A stretch of 64,000 nt of DNA from Synechococcus sp. AG-679-C18 (GCA_003210755.1 QCUL01000007.1:25016-89015); one strand, 5' to 3'. Counted from the first letter of the stretch, positions 8,788 through 19,158 are shown. Made by a program: numbers and translations. Notes: generated by a model from the sequence alone, not told the origin.

Positions 8788-10590
8788 ATGAGCGCCCCGA
8801 ACAAGGCGATCCGCAATATAGCGATCATCGCCCACGTGGATCACGGTAAAACCACTCTTGTGGACGCCCTGCTTAGTCAGTCAGGAATTTTTCGAGATAA
8901 TGAGGCCGTTCCAACCTGTGTACTCGACTCCAACGACTTGGAGCGAGAACGCGGAATAACGATTCTTTCAAAAAATACTGCGGTCACTTACAACGAAACG
9001 CGAATCAATATCGTTGACACGCCTGGACACGCCGATTTTGGTGGGGAAGTTGAGCGTGTTCTTGGCATGGTTGATGGTTGTCTTTTAATTGTTGACGCCA
9101 ATGAAGGGCCTATGCCTCAAACCCGTTTTGTTCTCAAAAAAGCTCTTGAGCAGGGTCTTCGTCCGATCGTATTTGTGAATAAGATTGACCGCGCTCGTGT
9201 TGATCCAGAGACGGCAGTTAATAAGGTTCTTGATCTATTTTTAGAACTCGGTGCTGATGATGATCAATGCGATTTTCCTTACTTATTTGGTAGCGGTTTA
9301 GGAGGCTTCGCGAAGCCTGATATGAAAACGGAGAGCGACAATATGCGTCCTCTGTTTGATGCCATTCTGCGCCATGTTCCGCCACCTGTAGGAGATCCTG
9401 AAAAACCCCTTCAACTTCAGATTACAACGCTCGACTACTCAGATTTTCTTGGTCGCATTATTATAGGAAGAGTTCATAATGGAGTTATTAGACAAGGGCA
9501 AAATGCTGCATTAATTAAAGATACTGGGAATGTAAAAAAGGGCCGAATTAGTAAACTTCTCGGTTTTGAAGGCCTTCAACGAATCGATATCAAAGAAGCT
9601 TCTGCTGGTGACCTTGTAGCGGTAGCTGGTTTTGATGATGTGAATATCGGGGAAACAATTGCCTGCCCAGACGAACCCAAAGCATTACCGCTTATCAAGG
9701 TTGATGAGCCCACCTTGCAGATGACATTTGTGGTAAACGACTCTCCGTTTGCTGGTAAGGAGGGCAAATTTGTTACGAGTCGACAGCTCCGAGATCGCTT
9801 GCAGCGTGAACTTCTAACAAATGTCGCGCTCCGCGTAGAAGATACCGATTCACCTGATCGTTTTTCTGTTAGTGGCCGAGGCGAGCTACATCTGGGCATC
9901 TTGATTGAAACAATGCGACGCGAGGGTTACGAATTTCAAGTGTCTCAGCCCCAGGTAATTTTTCGAACCATCGATGGTACGCCTTGTGAACCAGTGGAAA
10001 CGCTAGTCATGGATGTGCCAGAAGCAGCTGTTGGTAGTTGCATTGAAAAGTTGGGAACCCGTAAAGGTGAAATGCAAAATATGGAAACAGGTGCTGACAG
10101 CCGCACTCAGCTTGAATTTGTTGTGCCATCACGTGGTCTTATTGGATTCCGTGGTGAATTTATTCGATCCACACGTGGTGAAGGAATTATGAGCCATTCT
10201 TTCTTTGAGTACCGTCCCATGCTGGGTGATTTCGATACCAGGAGAAATGGTGTTTTAATTGCTTTTGAAGAAGGCACGGCAACTTTTTATGCTCTAAAAG
10301 GAGCTGAAGACCGTGGTCAGTTCTTTATTACTCCAGGTACAAAAGTATATAAAGGAATGATTATTGGGGAAAATACACGTCAGCAAGATATGGAAATTAA
10401 TATTTGCAAGGCAAAGCAAGTTACTAATATCCGTTCTGCTGGAGCTGATGTATTGGATACACTTCAGTCTCCGATACAGATGACACTAGAACGTGCACTG
10501 GAGTACATCGGACCTGATGAAATGCTTGAAGTGACACCTGAATCTATTCGATTGCGCAAATTACCAGCTAAAAAGATGGCAAAACGGTGA
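8788..10590 (+). CDS. typA: ribosome-associated GTPase TypA/BipA
   Basis: This is a translational GTPase of 600 residues with the usual G motifs: [10 protein letters not shown] (G1), RGITI (G2), [11 protein letters not shown] (G3) and NKIDR (G4). They are followed by elongation-factor-like domains II, III and V and the BipA-specific C-terminal domain ([20 protein letters not shown]). BipA acts in ribosome assembly and in stress responses such as cold adaptation. It is the first gene of a run of six co-directed genes; its TGA overlaps the GTG of the next gene (GTGA), which implies translational coupling. Family and length agree. Confidence 0.97.
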   Translation: MSAPNKAIRNIAIIAHVDHGKTTLVDALLSQSGIFRDNEAVPTCVLDSNDLERERGITILSKNTAVTYNETRINIVDTPGHADFGGEVERVLGMVDGCLLIVDANEGPMPQTRFVLKKALEQGLRPIVFVNKIDRARVDPETAVNKVLDLFLELGADDDQCDFPYLFGSGLGGFAKPDMKTESDNMRPLFDAILRHVPPPVGDPEKPLQLQITTLDYSDFLGRIIIGRVHNGVIRQGQNAALIKDTGNVKKGRISKLLGFEGLQRIDIKEASAGDLVAVAGFDDVNIGETIACPDEPKALPLIKVDEPTLQMTFVVNDSPFAGKEGKFVTSRQLRDRLQRELLTNVALRVEDTDSPDRFSVSGRGELHLGILIETMRREGYEFQVSQPQVIFRTIDGTPCEPVETLVMDVPEAAVGSCIEKLGTRKGEMQNMETGADSRTQLEFVVPSRGLIGFRGEFIRSTRGEGIMSHSFFEYRPMLGDFDTRRNGVLIAFEEGTATFYALKGAEDRGQFFITPGTKVYKGMIIGENTRQQDMEINICKAKQVTNIRSAGADVLDTLQSPIQMTLERALEYIGPDEMLEVTPESIRLRKLPAKKMAKR

Positions 10591-10946
10591 GTGTACAAAT
10601 TGATCCTCGTTTTCCTAATGCTGTAGAGCTTTTTAATGAAGGTTCCTGGTATGAAGCCCACGATGCCTTCGAAGAGCTTTGGCATGAAACGGCTGGTCCG
10701 GAACGGAGACTCTTGCAAGGAATCCTGCAAATCGCCGTAGCTCATGTTCATCTTGATCGAGGAAATCGGCGAGGAGCCACCATTTTGCTAGGTGAAGGGG
10801 TTGGTCGCCTCTCCTCAGCTTCAGCAGGAGATCTTGGTCTTGATCTCCCCACAGCTCGCAATCAGGCACGCCTAAGGCTGGAAGCACTTCAACAGGACGA
10901 AGACCCTGACCTACTTCCAGTTCCTGAATTGCGTGACCACATTTGA
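10587..10946 (+). CDS. DUF309 domain protein
   Basis: The protein has 119 residues. Its helical core, FNEGSWYEAHDAFEELWHETAGPERRLLQGILQIAVAHVH when read in pieces, is the DUF309 signature: the [FY]xEaHdxlEElW motif and the QGLIQ-like helix. The function of the family is not established. The gene starts with GTG inside the typA stop codon and sits between typA and the lipopolysaccharide export genes, so it is translated with typA. Evidence for it being a real gene is strong; a biochemical role cannot be given. Confidence 0.88.
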   Translation: MSVQIDPRFPNAVELFNEGSWYEAHDAFEELWHETAGPERRLLQGILQIAVAHVHLDRGNRRGATILLGEGVGRLSSASAGDLGLDLPTARNQARLRLEALQQDEDPDLLPVPELRDHI

Positions 10947-11012
10947 ATCTCTGGGTACATTGGCTTTGCTGACGAGTGTGATTTGCTGCTCTCACGTTTT
11001 CTGCTCCTAACG

Positions 11013-11438
11013 ATGACAAATTGGTTAATCAAGCTTCTTCCTCTTACAGTTTTATTTGCTATAGGCACCATTGTTCCTCCTTCAAATGCACAGATTCAAG
11101 GTAATGACGATAGGTTGATTACGATCGAATCTGACACTCAAAGTGCGGACAACATAACGGGTGTGGTCACTGCGTTAGGAAATGTTCGCATCGTTTATCC
11201 AAGTCGTGGAATGGTTGCCACTTCTCGTCAGGCCCAGTATTTCAGCAAGGAAGCATTGCTTATTTTAAGTGGCGACGTAGATGTAGTACAAGAGGATGGT
11301 AATACAATCAGCGCGGAAAGTATTACGTACAACTTGGATGATGAACGTGCCGAGGCCAATCCCTCTTCGGGTCAGCAAGTTCAGTCAACTCTTCTTTTGA
11401 ACCAGAACTCTTCCCCGCAAACTCCATTAACGCCATGA
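11013..11438 (+). CDS. lptA: LptA/OstA-like periplasmic lipopolysaccharide bridge protein
   Basis: A signal peptide (TNWLIKLLPLTVLFAIGTIVPPSNA) is followed by a short beta-jellyroll of the OstA/LptA type, with TGVVTALGNVRIVYPSRGMVATSRQAQYF and LSGDVDVVQEDGN strands seen in sequence order. LptA proteins form the periplasmic bridge that carries lipopolysaccharide from the inner-membrane LptBFG-C complex to LptD. I chose the ATG at 11013; a TTG 30 bases upstream would add an unneeded leader. The gene ends in an ATGA overlap with lptB. Its neighbours lptB and lptF support the assignment more strongly than the short sequence does. Confidence 0.85.
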   Translation: MTNWLIKLLPLTVLFAIGTIVPPSNAQIQGNDDRLITIESDTQSADNITGVVTALGNVRIVYPSRGMVATSRQAQYFSKEALLILSGDVDVVQEDGNTISAESITYNLDDERAEANPSSGQQVQSTLLLNQNSSPQTPLTP

Positions 11439-12163
11439 GTTTGAGTCTTGATGAGGTGTCTCTAACCCTTGGAGGTAGGACCTTGGTTCGCCAACTTTCA
11501 CTCACCTTGATGCCCGGTGAAGTGATTGGCTTGCTGGGACCGAATGGGGCTGGCAAGACGACCAGTTTTAATTTAGTGATTGGATTATTACGGCCTGATA
11601 TCGGTCAGGTACTTCTTGATGGTCACCCCGTAGCTGATCTATCGATGCCACAGAGAGCTCGTCTTGGAATCGGTTATTTGCCGCAGGAGCCAAGTGTGTT
11701 TAGGCAGCTGACAGTTCGTCAAAATCTTGAATTGGTGTTGGCACAAAGTGGCTTATCGAAAGCGGATAGCCGTGATCGCTTGCATCAATTAATTGAGGAT
11801 TTTCATCTAACTCCGTTCATTAATCGTTCTGGCTTCCAGTTATCAGGTGGTGAGCGCAGACGATGTGAGGTGGCTCGTGCACTAGCTGTCGGTCTAGAGG
11901 GTCCGCGCTATTTGCTTCTCGATGAACCTTTCGCAGGCGTTGACCCTTTGGCGGTGGCTGACCTACAGCAACTGATCCATGGTTTACGTAAACGAGGAAT
12001 GGGTATTCTCATTACGGATCACAATGTTCGTGAAACACTTGCGATCACTGACAGGGCTTACATTTTGACAGATGGCAGCATTCTTGCTTCTGGGCGATCT
12101 GATGAGGTCGCACATGACCCGCTCGTTAGACGTCACTACCTCGGAGAGGGCTTTCAGCTTTGA
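11435..12163 (+). CDS. lptB: lipopolysaccharide export ABC transporter ATPase LptB
   Basis: This is a 242-residue ABC ATPase: Walker A GPNGAGKTT near residue 37, Q-loop in LPQEPSVFRQL, signature LSGGERRRCEVARAL, Walker B YLLLDEPFAGVDP, and the switch histidine in ITDHNVRE. The YLPQEPSVFR and GVDPLAVADLQ segments are typical of LptB. It powers extraction of lipopolysaccharide from the inner membrane together with LptF/LptG-type permeases. It overlaps lptA by ATGA and its own stop overlaps the TTG start of the permease, so the three genes are coupled. Confidence 0.94.
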   Translation: MSLSLDEVSLTLGGRTLVRQLSLTLMPGEVIGLLGPNGAGKTTSFNLVIGLLRPDIGQVLLDGHPVADLSMPQRARLGIGYLPQEPSVFRQLTVRQNLELVLAQSGLSKADSRDRLHQLIEDFHLTPFINRSGFQLSGGERRRCEVARALAVGLEGPRYLLLDEPFAGVDPLAVADLQQLIHGLRKRGMGILITDHNVRETLAITDRAYILTDGSILASGRSDEVAHDPLVRRHYLGEGFQL

Positions 12164-13338
12164 AAAGTGAAAAGTTACTCGCAGTTCAAGATCGATTCCG
12201 GAATATTTTGCAACGTATTCCACTTATCGACCGTTGGTTGTTGGGTGAACTGATAGGACCTCTGTTGTTTGCACTCACAGCATTCACTGTTGTGTCTCTT
12301 TCTGTCGGAGTGATGTTCGACCTAGTTAGGAAGATTGTTGAGTCAAATCTTCCTTGGACGATAGCGGTTCAGGTTCTAATGCTTCGGTTGCCAAGTTTTT
12401 TAGTTATTTCCTTCCCGATGGCCACCTTAATGGCATCGCTTCTTGCTTACAGCCGTCTTTCTGCTAATAGTGAACTTACGGCTCTACGTAGCGTAGGAGT
12501 AACAGCTAGTCGGATGATTGCTCCAGCAATTGCTTTGGCTCTATTGATGACATGTCTTTCATTTCTTTTCAATGATGTGATCGTTCCACGTACGAATCGT
12601 TCGGCAGAATTTACGCTTCAACGTGCGCTTGGAAAGGCAATAGCAGCTGAGAAGGGAGATAACATTGTGTATTCACGATTTGGCCGAGTTGTTAGTCCTG
12701 ATGGTGATGTAGGTAATGGATTAACTCAATTATTTTATGCACGTGAATTTCAAGATGGCACGATGATCGATGTTACTGTTTTAGATTTTTCTAGGTTTGG
12801 CTTCACCCAGATGCTTGTTGCCGATAAAGCTAATTGGAACGAAAAACAGGCAAAATGGGAATTCAAAGAAGGAAAAATTCTTACACTTTCTCCTTCTGGA
12901 AGCACAACATCGGCTGATTTTGATCGCTACCTTTATCCGCTTAGTCCAGCTCCACTTCGTATCGCTAGATTACCCAAAGATGCTAATAATATGACAGTAT
13001 CTGAAGCAATTGAAGCCGAGAGACTTCTTTCAGACGCTGGAGATCGGAAGGAAGCTCGAAGACTCAGAGTTCGTATCCAAGAAAAATTTACAGTTCCAAT
13101 GGCTTGTCTTGTCTTCGGATTGATAGGTTCAAGCTTAGGAGCGAAACCTAACAGTCGCACTAGTCGCAGTCAGGGTTTTGGTATAAGCGTGGTATTGATT
13201 TTCGTCTACTACGTGTTGAGTTTCAGCTTTAGCTCTTTGGGTGTCAAGGGAACGTTGGCCCCCTTGATTGCTGCCTGGGCACCAGTGTTGATATCCCTCA
13301 CTGGAGGCGGATTTTTGTTGCGTCAAGCAAGTCGGTAA
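12160..13338 (+). CDS. LptF/LptG (YjgP/YjgQ) family lipopolysaccharide permease
   Basis: The 392-residue protein has three N-terminal membrane helices, a large extracytoplasmic domain (about residues 130-290) and three C-terminal helices. This is the layout of YjgP/YjgQ permeases. Conserved text includes LPSFLVISFPMATLMASLLAYSRLSANSEL in sequence order and FTVPMACLVFGLIGSSLG. Cyanobacteria usually encode one such permease, which would work as a homodimer rather than the LptF-LptG pair of proteobacteria; whether a second copy lies elsewhere cannot be seen. The start is a TTG overlapping the lptB stop codon. Confidence 0.9.
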   Translation: MKSEKLLAVQDRFRNILQRIPLIDRWLLGELIGPLLFALTAFTVVSLSVGVMFDLVRKIVESNLPWTIAVQVLMLRLPSFLVISFPMATLMASLLAYSRLSANSELTALRSVGVTASRMIAPAIALALLMTCLSFLFNDVIVPRTNRSAEFTLQRALGKAIAAEKGDNIVYSRFGRVVSPDGDVGNGLTQLFYAREFQDGTMIDVTVLDFSRFGFTQMLVADKANWNEKQAKWEFKEGKILTLSPSGSTTSADFDRYLYPLSPAPLRIARLPKDANNMTVSEAIEAERLLSDAGDRKEARRLRVRIQEKFTVPMACLVFGLIGSSLGAKPNSRTSRSQGFGISVVLIFVYYVLSFSFSSLGVKGTLAPLIAAWAPVLISLTGGGFLLRQASR

Positions 13339-13365
13339 GCAAACGCGTCAGAATCAAGATGTTGG

Positions 13366-14313
13366 ATGATGAAATTGCTCATGCTGTTGGCTGGGATGGA
13401 TCCTGTTCTCGGGCTCGGATTGCTGGCGTTTGTATTGCTGTTGTTGACTCTGCCTTTGGCTTTCTGGAAAGTCAGCTCGGAGAAAACTTCAGGCATGGTG
13501 ACGCTCTTCATCGCAGCAGCGAATCTTGCTCTGACAGCTCAGCTCGTCCTTCGTTGGTGGCAGTCGGGTCATTTCCCAATTAGCAACCTTTATGAATCGC
13601 TTTGTTTTCTTGCCTGGGCTTGCACGCTTACGCAGCTGCTGGTTGAGCGATCCTGGCCTACACCGATCGTTGCAGCATCAGCCACTCCCATGGGGTTGGG
13701 TTGTATTGCTTTTGCTAGTTTTGCCCTTCCAGATCAGCTGCAGTTAGCCTCCCCCCTCGTTCCAGCCCTACGGTCCAGCTGGCTTGTTATGCATGTAAGC
13801 GTGATTATGGTGAGTTATGCAGCTTTGCTTGTTGGTTCACTGTTGTCAGTGGCTGTTTTGGTCTCTGATAGGGGTCATGCTTTAGAGCTACGCAGCAGCT
13901 CTATCGGAAGTGGTGGTTATCGACGAGCGGCGCTGGTCACGACAGGCGGGAGCGTCAGTAATACTGAGTTTCAGTTGTCTTCAGTTCAATTCAGTCGAAA
14001 TGAACTACTTGATAGTCTAAGTTACCGAACAATCACTGTAGGTTTTTTACTTCTTACTGTTGGAATTATAAGCGGTGCTGTCTGGGCTAATGAAGCTTGG
14101 GGAAGCTATTGGAGTTGGGACCCCAAGGAAACTTGGGCATTGATTTGTTGGTTGGTTTATGCAGCATATTTACATACTCGACTGAGTCGAGGCTGGCAGG
14201 GCAGACGCCCTGCTCTCGTTGCGAGTGTAGGTCTCATTGTGATAGGTGTTTGTTATATCGGAGTCAATTTGCTTGGAATTGGTCTTCATAGTTATGGCTG
14301 GTTTTTTGGATAG
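13366..14313 (+). CDS. ccsA: cytochrome c biogenesis protein CcsA (ResC-like)
   Basis: This polytopic membrane protein has the tryptophan-rich WWD-type haem-handling motif [19 protein letters not shown] at about residues 245-263. Conserved histidines lie in [15 protein letters not shown] (His143), [10 protein letters not shown] and GIGLHSYGW. CcsA with CcsB (ResB) moves haem across the membrane and attaches it to apocytochromes such as cytochrome f and c6 on the lumenal side. About 315 residues is usual for cyanobacteria. It follows lptF by 27 bases and closes the typA-lpt-ccsA run. CcsB is not in the window. Confidence 0.93.
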   Translation: MMKLLMLLAGMDPVLGLGLLAFVLLLLTLPLAFWKVSSEKTSGMVTLFIAAANLALTAQLVLRWWQSGHFPISNLYESLCFLAWACTLTQLLVERSWPTPIVAASATPMGLGCIAFASFALPDQLQLASPLVPALRSSWLVMHVSVIMVSYAALLVGSLLSVAVLVSDRGHALELRSSSIGSGGYRRAALVTTGGSVSNTEFQLSSVQFSRNELLDSLSYRTITVGFLLLTVGIISGAVWANEAWGSYWSWDPKETWALICWLVYAAYLHTRLSRGWQGRRPALVASVGLIVIGVCYIGVNLLGIGLHSYGWFFG

Positions 14314-14496
14314 TCGATTTAATCGAAACGACTTGATTCTAGGAATACTTTTAAAGAGATTCCAGACGATCGTTCAAATTATAATTTTTAGTTCTAATAC
14401 TATAAAGATAGGCATCGTTTATTTGTTAGTTATAAAATATGTTATTAATATTAGATGCCTCATGATCATGCCTCTTATTGATTCAAAGCAATTGAA

Positions 14497-16050
14497 ATGA
14501 AGTTGTCAAGTTTGTTATTTACTACTATTCCACCTTTTTTTAAGGACTGGAGAAATCAAGTTTGGCAATTAATATTTAGTTTTTCTCTCGTTGTTGTCGT
14601 AATTCTACCTTTCATTCTCAATGTTCAACTTTATAATGATGATTGGGGAAGGGCTGATGGTGGAGCATTTCGTTGGGAAACTGATGGACGTATTGTGGCT
14701 ACATTTTTGTATAGAGTTGCTCATTTAGGCGGTTCTCGAACAGTTTATGAACATCCTTTGGGTTCCTTAATTTGTATTCCATTAATGTTACTGGGAGGTG
14801 TTTTGACTGCATTACTCTTTCAGCGGAGATCATTGATTTGGATTGGAGTATTTTCGGTTTTTCTATTTGGACAACCGTATTTTTTGGAAAATCTTTCCTA
14901 CTCTTTCGATTCCCCGTTGATGGTTTTGTCTGTAGTTATGGGATTGACAGCTGCTTGGTTATGCACAAGTAGTATGAACGAGTATGGAATGATCATTGCC
15001 GGTAGTTTGTTATCTCTTTCTTTATTAATTTATCAACCTGCTAATAATGCATTCTGGATACCAATTTGTATGATTGTTATTTATTCATTCGGCAACTCAG
15101 GCCCTAATTCGAGATCTTATCTAGGTTTAAATATTTCTATAAAACAGTTGTTGTTTAGAGCTTTAGCAATAGAAATAAGTTCTTTAATGATGTATAAATT
15201 TATATTTACTCCAATATTTGTTCTGAGTGATTATGCCCAGCACATTCAAAGATTACCTGCTTCCGGTGAGATCTTTTCTGTAGTCTTAAGAAATTTCATA
15301 TTATTTTGTAGTCATATAGCTAGTAATTCTTTCGAGTCATCGCTTGGTATAATGTTGATTATATATATTATTGTCTCAATTATTTTTATTTCTTTTAAAC
15401 GCTTAAATCTATATAGCCTTATGCAATCGATTCTATTCTTGTTTGTTTTAGCATTATCACAAGGTTTAGTTTTAACAGTTGTTGTAAGTGCTCTTTCACC
15501 TCGAACATATATAGGAATCGGTGTTTTTCTTGCATCTTTGGCACCTATGGCATGGGATACTATTCATCACTCTATGTGCTTGTCATCTATTACTATTTGG
15601 CTTCGAAGGATATATCTAGGTATCTTGACTGCAACACTATGTGGTTTGATCAGTTGTTCATTTGCATACGGAAGTGCGTACCGATCTCAAAATGAATTGA
15701 ATGCTTTCTATAGGCAGACAATTGCTAATGAAATCTTAGCTAGCAATTTAGTAATTCATCAAGATATAACCAAAATGGCAATCCTTGGCCAGTCTCCATT
15801 ATCACCAATATTAAGTACTACTATAAAAAGCTATCCATTTTTTTCGGACTTAATTAATTCTTTTGGTGGTGATTCTAGAGGTATTCGTCTTTTTAAATAT
15901 TATGGTTTAAAACTTAATCGTATAGCACAATCTGAGTTAATTAACGATGGTTTTACTGAGACTTCATCTAGTTTAGTTATTAAAAGACCTAATTATACTA
16001 TTTATAACTTTAAGAATGCAATTATCGTTTCATTCTCAAAAATTCCTTAA
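14497..16050 (+). CDS. GtrII-like membrane glycosyltransferase
   Basis: The protein has 517 residues and roughly ten membrane helices. Directly after the first helix, an extracytoplasmic loop reads YNDDWGRADGG followed by FRWETDGR near residues 46-64. A DDxxR/W-GR pattern here is what I know of the GtrII (Glucos_trans_II) family, which glucosylates O-antigen using polyprenyl-phosphate sugars. The gene is clearly richer in A and T than the lpt operon before it and opens a gene-poor, AT-rich islet, which suggests horizontal acquisition. Cell-surface polysaccharide variation in picocyanobacteria is often encoded by such islets. Donor and acceptor are unknown. Confidence 0.72.
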   Translation: MKLSSLLFTTIPPFFKDWRNQVWQLIFSFSLVVVVILPFILNVQLYNDDWGRADGGAFRWETDGRIVATFLYRVAHLGGSRTVYEHPLGSLICIPLMLLGGVLTALLFQRRSLIWIGVFSVFLFGQPYFLENLSYSFDSPLMVLSVVMGLTAAWLCTSSMNEYGMIIAGSLLSLSLLIYQPANNAFWIPICMIVIYSFGNSGPNSRSYLGLNISIKQLLFRALAIEISSLMMYKFIFTPIFVLSDYAQHIQRLPASGEIFSVVLRNFILFCSHIASNSFESSLGIMLIIYIIVSIIFISFKRLNLYSLMQSILFLFVLALSQGLVLTVVVSALSPRTYIGIGVFLASLAPMAWDTIHHSMCLSSITIWLRRIYLGILTATLCGLISCSFAYGSAYRSQNELNAFYRQTIANEILASNLVIHQDITKMAILGQSPLSPILSTTIKSYPFFSDLINSFGGDSRGIRLFKYYGLKLNRIAQSELINDGFTETSSSLVIKRPNYTIYNFKNAIIVSFSKIP

Positions 16051-16973
16051 TTCATTTAATTATCCTTTCTAATCATATGTCCTATCTTTTGCTTTCAATG
16101 TTTTTGAATTATGATCATTTTTACTTTTAAGAATCAAGATCAAATGAGTAATGCTTTTAAAGAACATTTAATATAGTGGTTTCAAGTGTTCAAAATTGAT
16201 TGCATTAATGCAGAGCTTATCTACAAATAGTAATTCATTCGGCTCGGCTTTTATAATTAAAAGCTATATTAGCTTTTAATTTATTTAAAAAATAAGTATT
16301 ATTTTGTGTATATTATGTTGATTGAACGGATTTGTTATTTATACTTTGTGAGAATGATATAGTTTATTGTGAAACTCGGAAATCTCATATAATTTTCAGC
16401 CATTATAATGAATTATTTAATAAAAATTTGTTGTTTGTATTATTAAAAATATTAGTTCTAAAAGATTTTGATGTAAGTTATTGACTTTTTGGCTTGACAT
16501 TAATTTCAAATTTTTCTATAGCTTTAATTATGTTCGAATGTAAAATGATTCTGTTCTCTGTTTTAGCCTTTTTTTAAAAGTAGAGTTATGTGAATAATTA
16601 GGTTCTCAGATCAATTTTTGTCTCAATGATTGAATAGTTTAACTTTGATCAACAGATAATATGCTTTATTCCTTTCGGTTTATTCCATTATAAATTTATA
16701 ATTAATCTGATGACTTTTTTGAGAATGTTATAAATTAATCAGTATTGTGTTATGAATTATTTTAAAATGTATCATTAATTTATGGCACTTTTATGGATAA
16801 ACTCTAATATATATGCTTTTTGTCTTTTGATAATATCTGTATATGCGTTGGCTTAGGTCTTTCAAATTGTTGTTAATGTAGATTACTCAATTATTCATAA
16901 ATCATTTGTACAATTGTTTGGATTTTATTCTCTAGCATGTGATTAATACGGCATAATGGGTCTATAGATAGAT
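16051..16973. other. AT-rich intergenic region of 923 bases
   Basis: I found no open frame with coding character, no tRNA and no strong terminator hairpin. The sequence is very AT-rich on both strands. It separates the GtrII-like gene from a small lipoprotein gene and appears to be islet spacer DNA, possibly containing eroded genes too decayed to recognise. Confidence 0.6.
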
Positions 16974-17417
16974 ATGAATTTTATAAAGGGCATCGAATTA
17001 GCTGTTTCATTTCTTTTTCTAACTGGTGTCACTAGTTGCGAATACAGAGCCTCTTCAATGGAGCAGGCTCAATTAGCTTGCGATCAGTGGGAAAAGTTAG
17101 GAATAAAGGCTTCAGGAACCGTTACGATTCAGCCAGAGCAAACGCAAAAGATGGAACGTGCTTGGGATATTGATACTCAATATAACTCGGCTTATGCAGA
17201 GAATTGGTTGTTTGTCGAGGAGAAGAGACGAGAGTGGATGTCTAAACCCCAAACTCATGAGTTCACCTCATTGCATTCGAGAGAATGTGTGTTGGATAAA
17301 AAAACTCAGTATGTCTTAGGAAAAGAGAATAAAGAAATAGCAAGTGGCAACTTCAAGTGGATGGATAATGAGGGTGAATGGGAAATCGTTAAGCGTTTTC
17401 CCTATAATGCCCTTTAA
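16974..17417 (+). CDS. hypothetical lipoprotein
   Basis: The 147-residue product begins NFIKGIELAVSFLFLTGVTSC, a short positively charged start, a hydrophobic stretch and a cysteine at residue 22 in a TSC context that resembles a lipobox. The mature part is hydrophilic, with two further cysteines (LACDQWEK and RECVLDKK) that could form a disulfide, and a WMDNEGEWEIVKRFP end. I do not recognise a named family. Coding character (regular codon structure, signal sequence) is good. It stands alone between long AT-rich spacers. Confidence 0.65.
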   Translation: MNFIKGIELAVSFLFLTGVTSCEYRASSMEQAQLACDQWEKLGIKASGTVTIQPEQTQKMERAWDIDTQYNSAYAENWLFVEEKRREWMSKPQTHEFTSLHSRECVLDKKTQYVLGKENKEIASGNFKWMDNEGEWEIVKRFPYNAL

Positions 17418-17617
17418 ACTGTCTAATTTTATTTTTTTGCAAGAAATTTTTTTAATGATATTAATGTTTAACTTAGGCGTTCTTAAATTGGAAGTCAAAA
17501 ATTTCTAAAATCCTGAAAAGTTTATTCTGAACTGGTATTCGTGATTTCACAAAAATAACAACAATCAGCATAATTTTTGGTTTCTTGTTTAAATGATTGA
17601 AATGAATTACTTCTGAT

Positions 17618-18154
17618 TTAATAATCATTATTAAGCTTATAGATGCTCAGTCTTAAAACAGGCCCTAGTGATTTTGATGGTATTGATAATTTTGAATCAG
17701 GATAAAAACTTGATGACCATTCGTAAATACCTTGTCTTGGGTTATTGCTTGGAATTACAACGCTTGCAGTTTGGCCAGGTTTAATTGATGGAGTAAAGAT
17801 AATCCTAATAGATTTTTGTTTATCATCTATCTTTATTTTTGCTAGTCCAGTTTTTCCCTTTTTACGTAAATTATAAGGGCCTTCATAGACTGATGTTTTT
17901 GATGTTTGCCAATCCCAGGTTTGTGTTCCACTAATTTGTAACAGTGAGATCTGTTTCAAATTTGCTCCTGCATCTCTCGGTAATTCAAATGAAATAACAG
18001 GGTATGATCGTTGATATGCATTTTTATATGCACTATTAATGGATATATTAGTAGGAGGATTAGTAAAAAATTCTTGCCCATTTAACTCTACTGCAATTGA
18101 TGCAGAGGGTTGTATCGCTAAAACGAGAAGTGTATATAGTGAATTTTTTGTCAT
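17618..18154 (-). CDS. DUF2808 family secreted protein
   Basis: A signal peptide (LYTLLVLAIQPSASIAVELNG) precedes a beta-rich domain with the DUF2808 pattern. It runs from YQRSYPVISFELPRDAGANLKQ, through FTPSIKPGQTASVVI in the middle, to an ending of YEWSSSFYPD and LGPVLRLSIY. The family is widespread in cyanobacteria, is exported, and has no established function. The protein is 178 residues long, normal for the family. It lies in the AT-rich islet with no close operon partner; a short basic open frame precedes it by 5 bases on the same strand. Confidence 0.8.
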   Translation of the reverse strand: MTKNSLYTLLVLAIQPSASIAVELNGQEFFTNPPTNISINSAYKNAYQRSYPVISFELPRDAGANLKQISLLQISGTQTWDWQTSKTSVYEGPYNLRKKGKTGLAKIKIDDKQKSIRIIFTPSIKPGQTASVVIPSNNPRQGIYEWSSSFYPDSKLSIPSKSLGPVLRLSIYKLNNDY

Positions 18155-18159
18155 TGATA

Positions 18160-18369
18160 TTATGATCTCCTAATTAGTATGTAAATTGGGCTGTTTATTC
18201 TAACCTCTTGATTTCTATGCTTTCGTTTGTTTTTGTTTTTTGTATCATTTTTTACATGCTTCTCAATGGATCTTGTAGGGTAACCTGTGCTGAATACTAT
18301 TCTTTTAGTGGAGATTGCTTTTTCGATAACTAATTTCATTTGTCGTTTGCCTGTTACTTTTTTAGTCAT
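18160..18369 (-). CDS. possible small basic protein upstream of the DUF2808 gene
   Basis: A 69-codon frame begins with ATG at 18369 and ends 5 bases before the DUF2808 start. The product would be strongly basic (many Lys and Arg: MTKKVTGKRQMK, NKNKRKHRNQE) and has no recognised motif. AT-rich DNA often gives Lys/Asn-rich accidental frames, so this may not be a gene. Its position directly before a secreted protein gene on the same strand is the only supporting argument. Confidence 0.25.
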   Translation of the reverse strand: MTKKVTGKRQMKLVIEKAISTKRIVFSTGYPTRSIEKHVKNDTKNKNKRKHRNQEVRINSPIYILIRRS

Positions 18370-18571
18370 TTATTTATTAACGAAATTATCTCATAGAATT
18401 CTTATTCCCTTAACATTAAGTTATCAGCGTCTTTGATTCGATTGAACTATTGATATTCTATTCTATTTCTTATGAAAAGGTCAATAGTCTCAATTATCAC
18501 ACCTATACAGTTTGTCGAAGCGTAATTTTAAGTCAGCTCGGTTTGGATATCTGAGCAATTTCTCTACTGCA

Positions 18572-18656
18572 AAGAGTCGTTCCCTGGGCAGTAGGGAAAT
18601 TCAGTCATAATGAGCTGTGTTGACTCTTGAATGAGTTTTCAATAGCTCATTTTTTA
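18572..18656 (+). ncRNA. candidate small RNA 3' part with two hairpins and a terminator
   Basis: A perfect hairpin, TTCCCT-GGGCAGT-AGGGAA, lies at 18580-18598. It is followed by a second stem-loop whose base is ATGAGCT (18610-18616) pairing with AGCTCAT (18644-18650). Inside that, a further CTC/GAG and TTGA/TCAA pairing makes it nearly continuous. Six T residues follow at once, giving a textbook Rho-independent terminator on the plus strand. No protein gene precedes it on this strand for over a kilobase, so it should end a small RNA. The 5' end cannot be placed; it may begin around 18500. Confidence 0.55.
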
Positions 18657-18918
18657 TCCCCTTTTTTGTCCTTTATCTTGATTAATTAAGTATTGTTGAT
18701 TTTAATTTATTTGTAAATCTTACTGATTTCCAACCCTTTCTTCCACTTCTACGAACTTGCTTCATATTTATTTTTTATTAACTATTATTTTTTTGTGATG
18801 ATCGAGAGTAGGCCTTACTATCAATTATCAAATTCAATATAGGTAAATATTTGTTGATAGCTCTTTTATCTTGTCAAGCTATCAGGGATTGTGTATAATA
18901 TTGCTTATAACGTAATCA

Positions 18919-19158
18919 ATGTTTATGGTGCCAGGTGAGAAAGATTTTTTACATTATTCAAGAAAAGAAATGGTTGATGCGCTCTCTTCCAAATGGAGTT
19001 CTATCCGTTCTGAATCTAAAATTGATAGGCATTTATCTGTTGAGCAGTTTAGAGACCTTGCCCGTACAGAAACGGATGATGAGCTTTTGTTTGATTGTTA
19101 TAATTCTGCTAATAATGAAGGTATCTCTTTAAGCGAATTTATGGATCGTTACGTTTAA
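18919..19158 (+). CDS. small hypothetical protein, degenerate EF-hand-like
   Basis: The 79-residue product is acidic and probably helical. Its C-terminus reads CYNSANNEGISLSEFMDRY, which resembles the second half of an EF-hand loop (Ile at position 8, Glu at position 12, then Phe) but lacks the leading Asp, so calcium binding is doubtful. Coding character is reasonable despite AT-rich surroundings. Two in-frame ATG codons (18919 and 18925) are possible starts. Function is unknown. Confidence 0.55.
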   Translation: MFMVPGEKDFLHYSRKEMVDALSSKWSSIRSESKIDRHLSVEQFRDLARTETDDELLFDCYNSANNEGISLSEFMDRYV

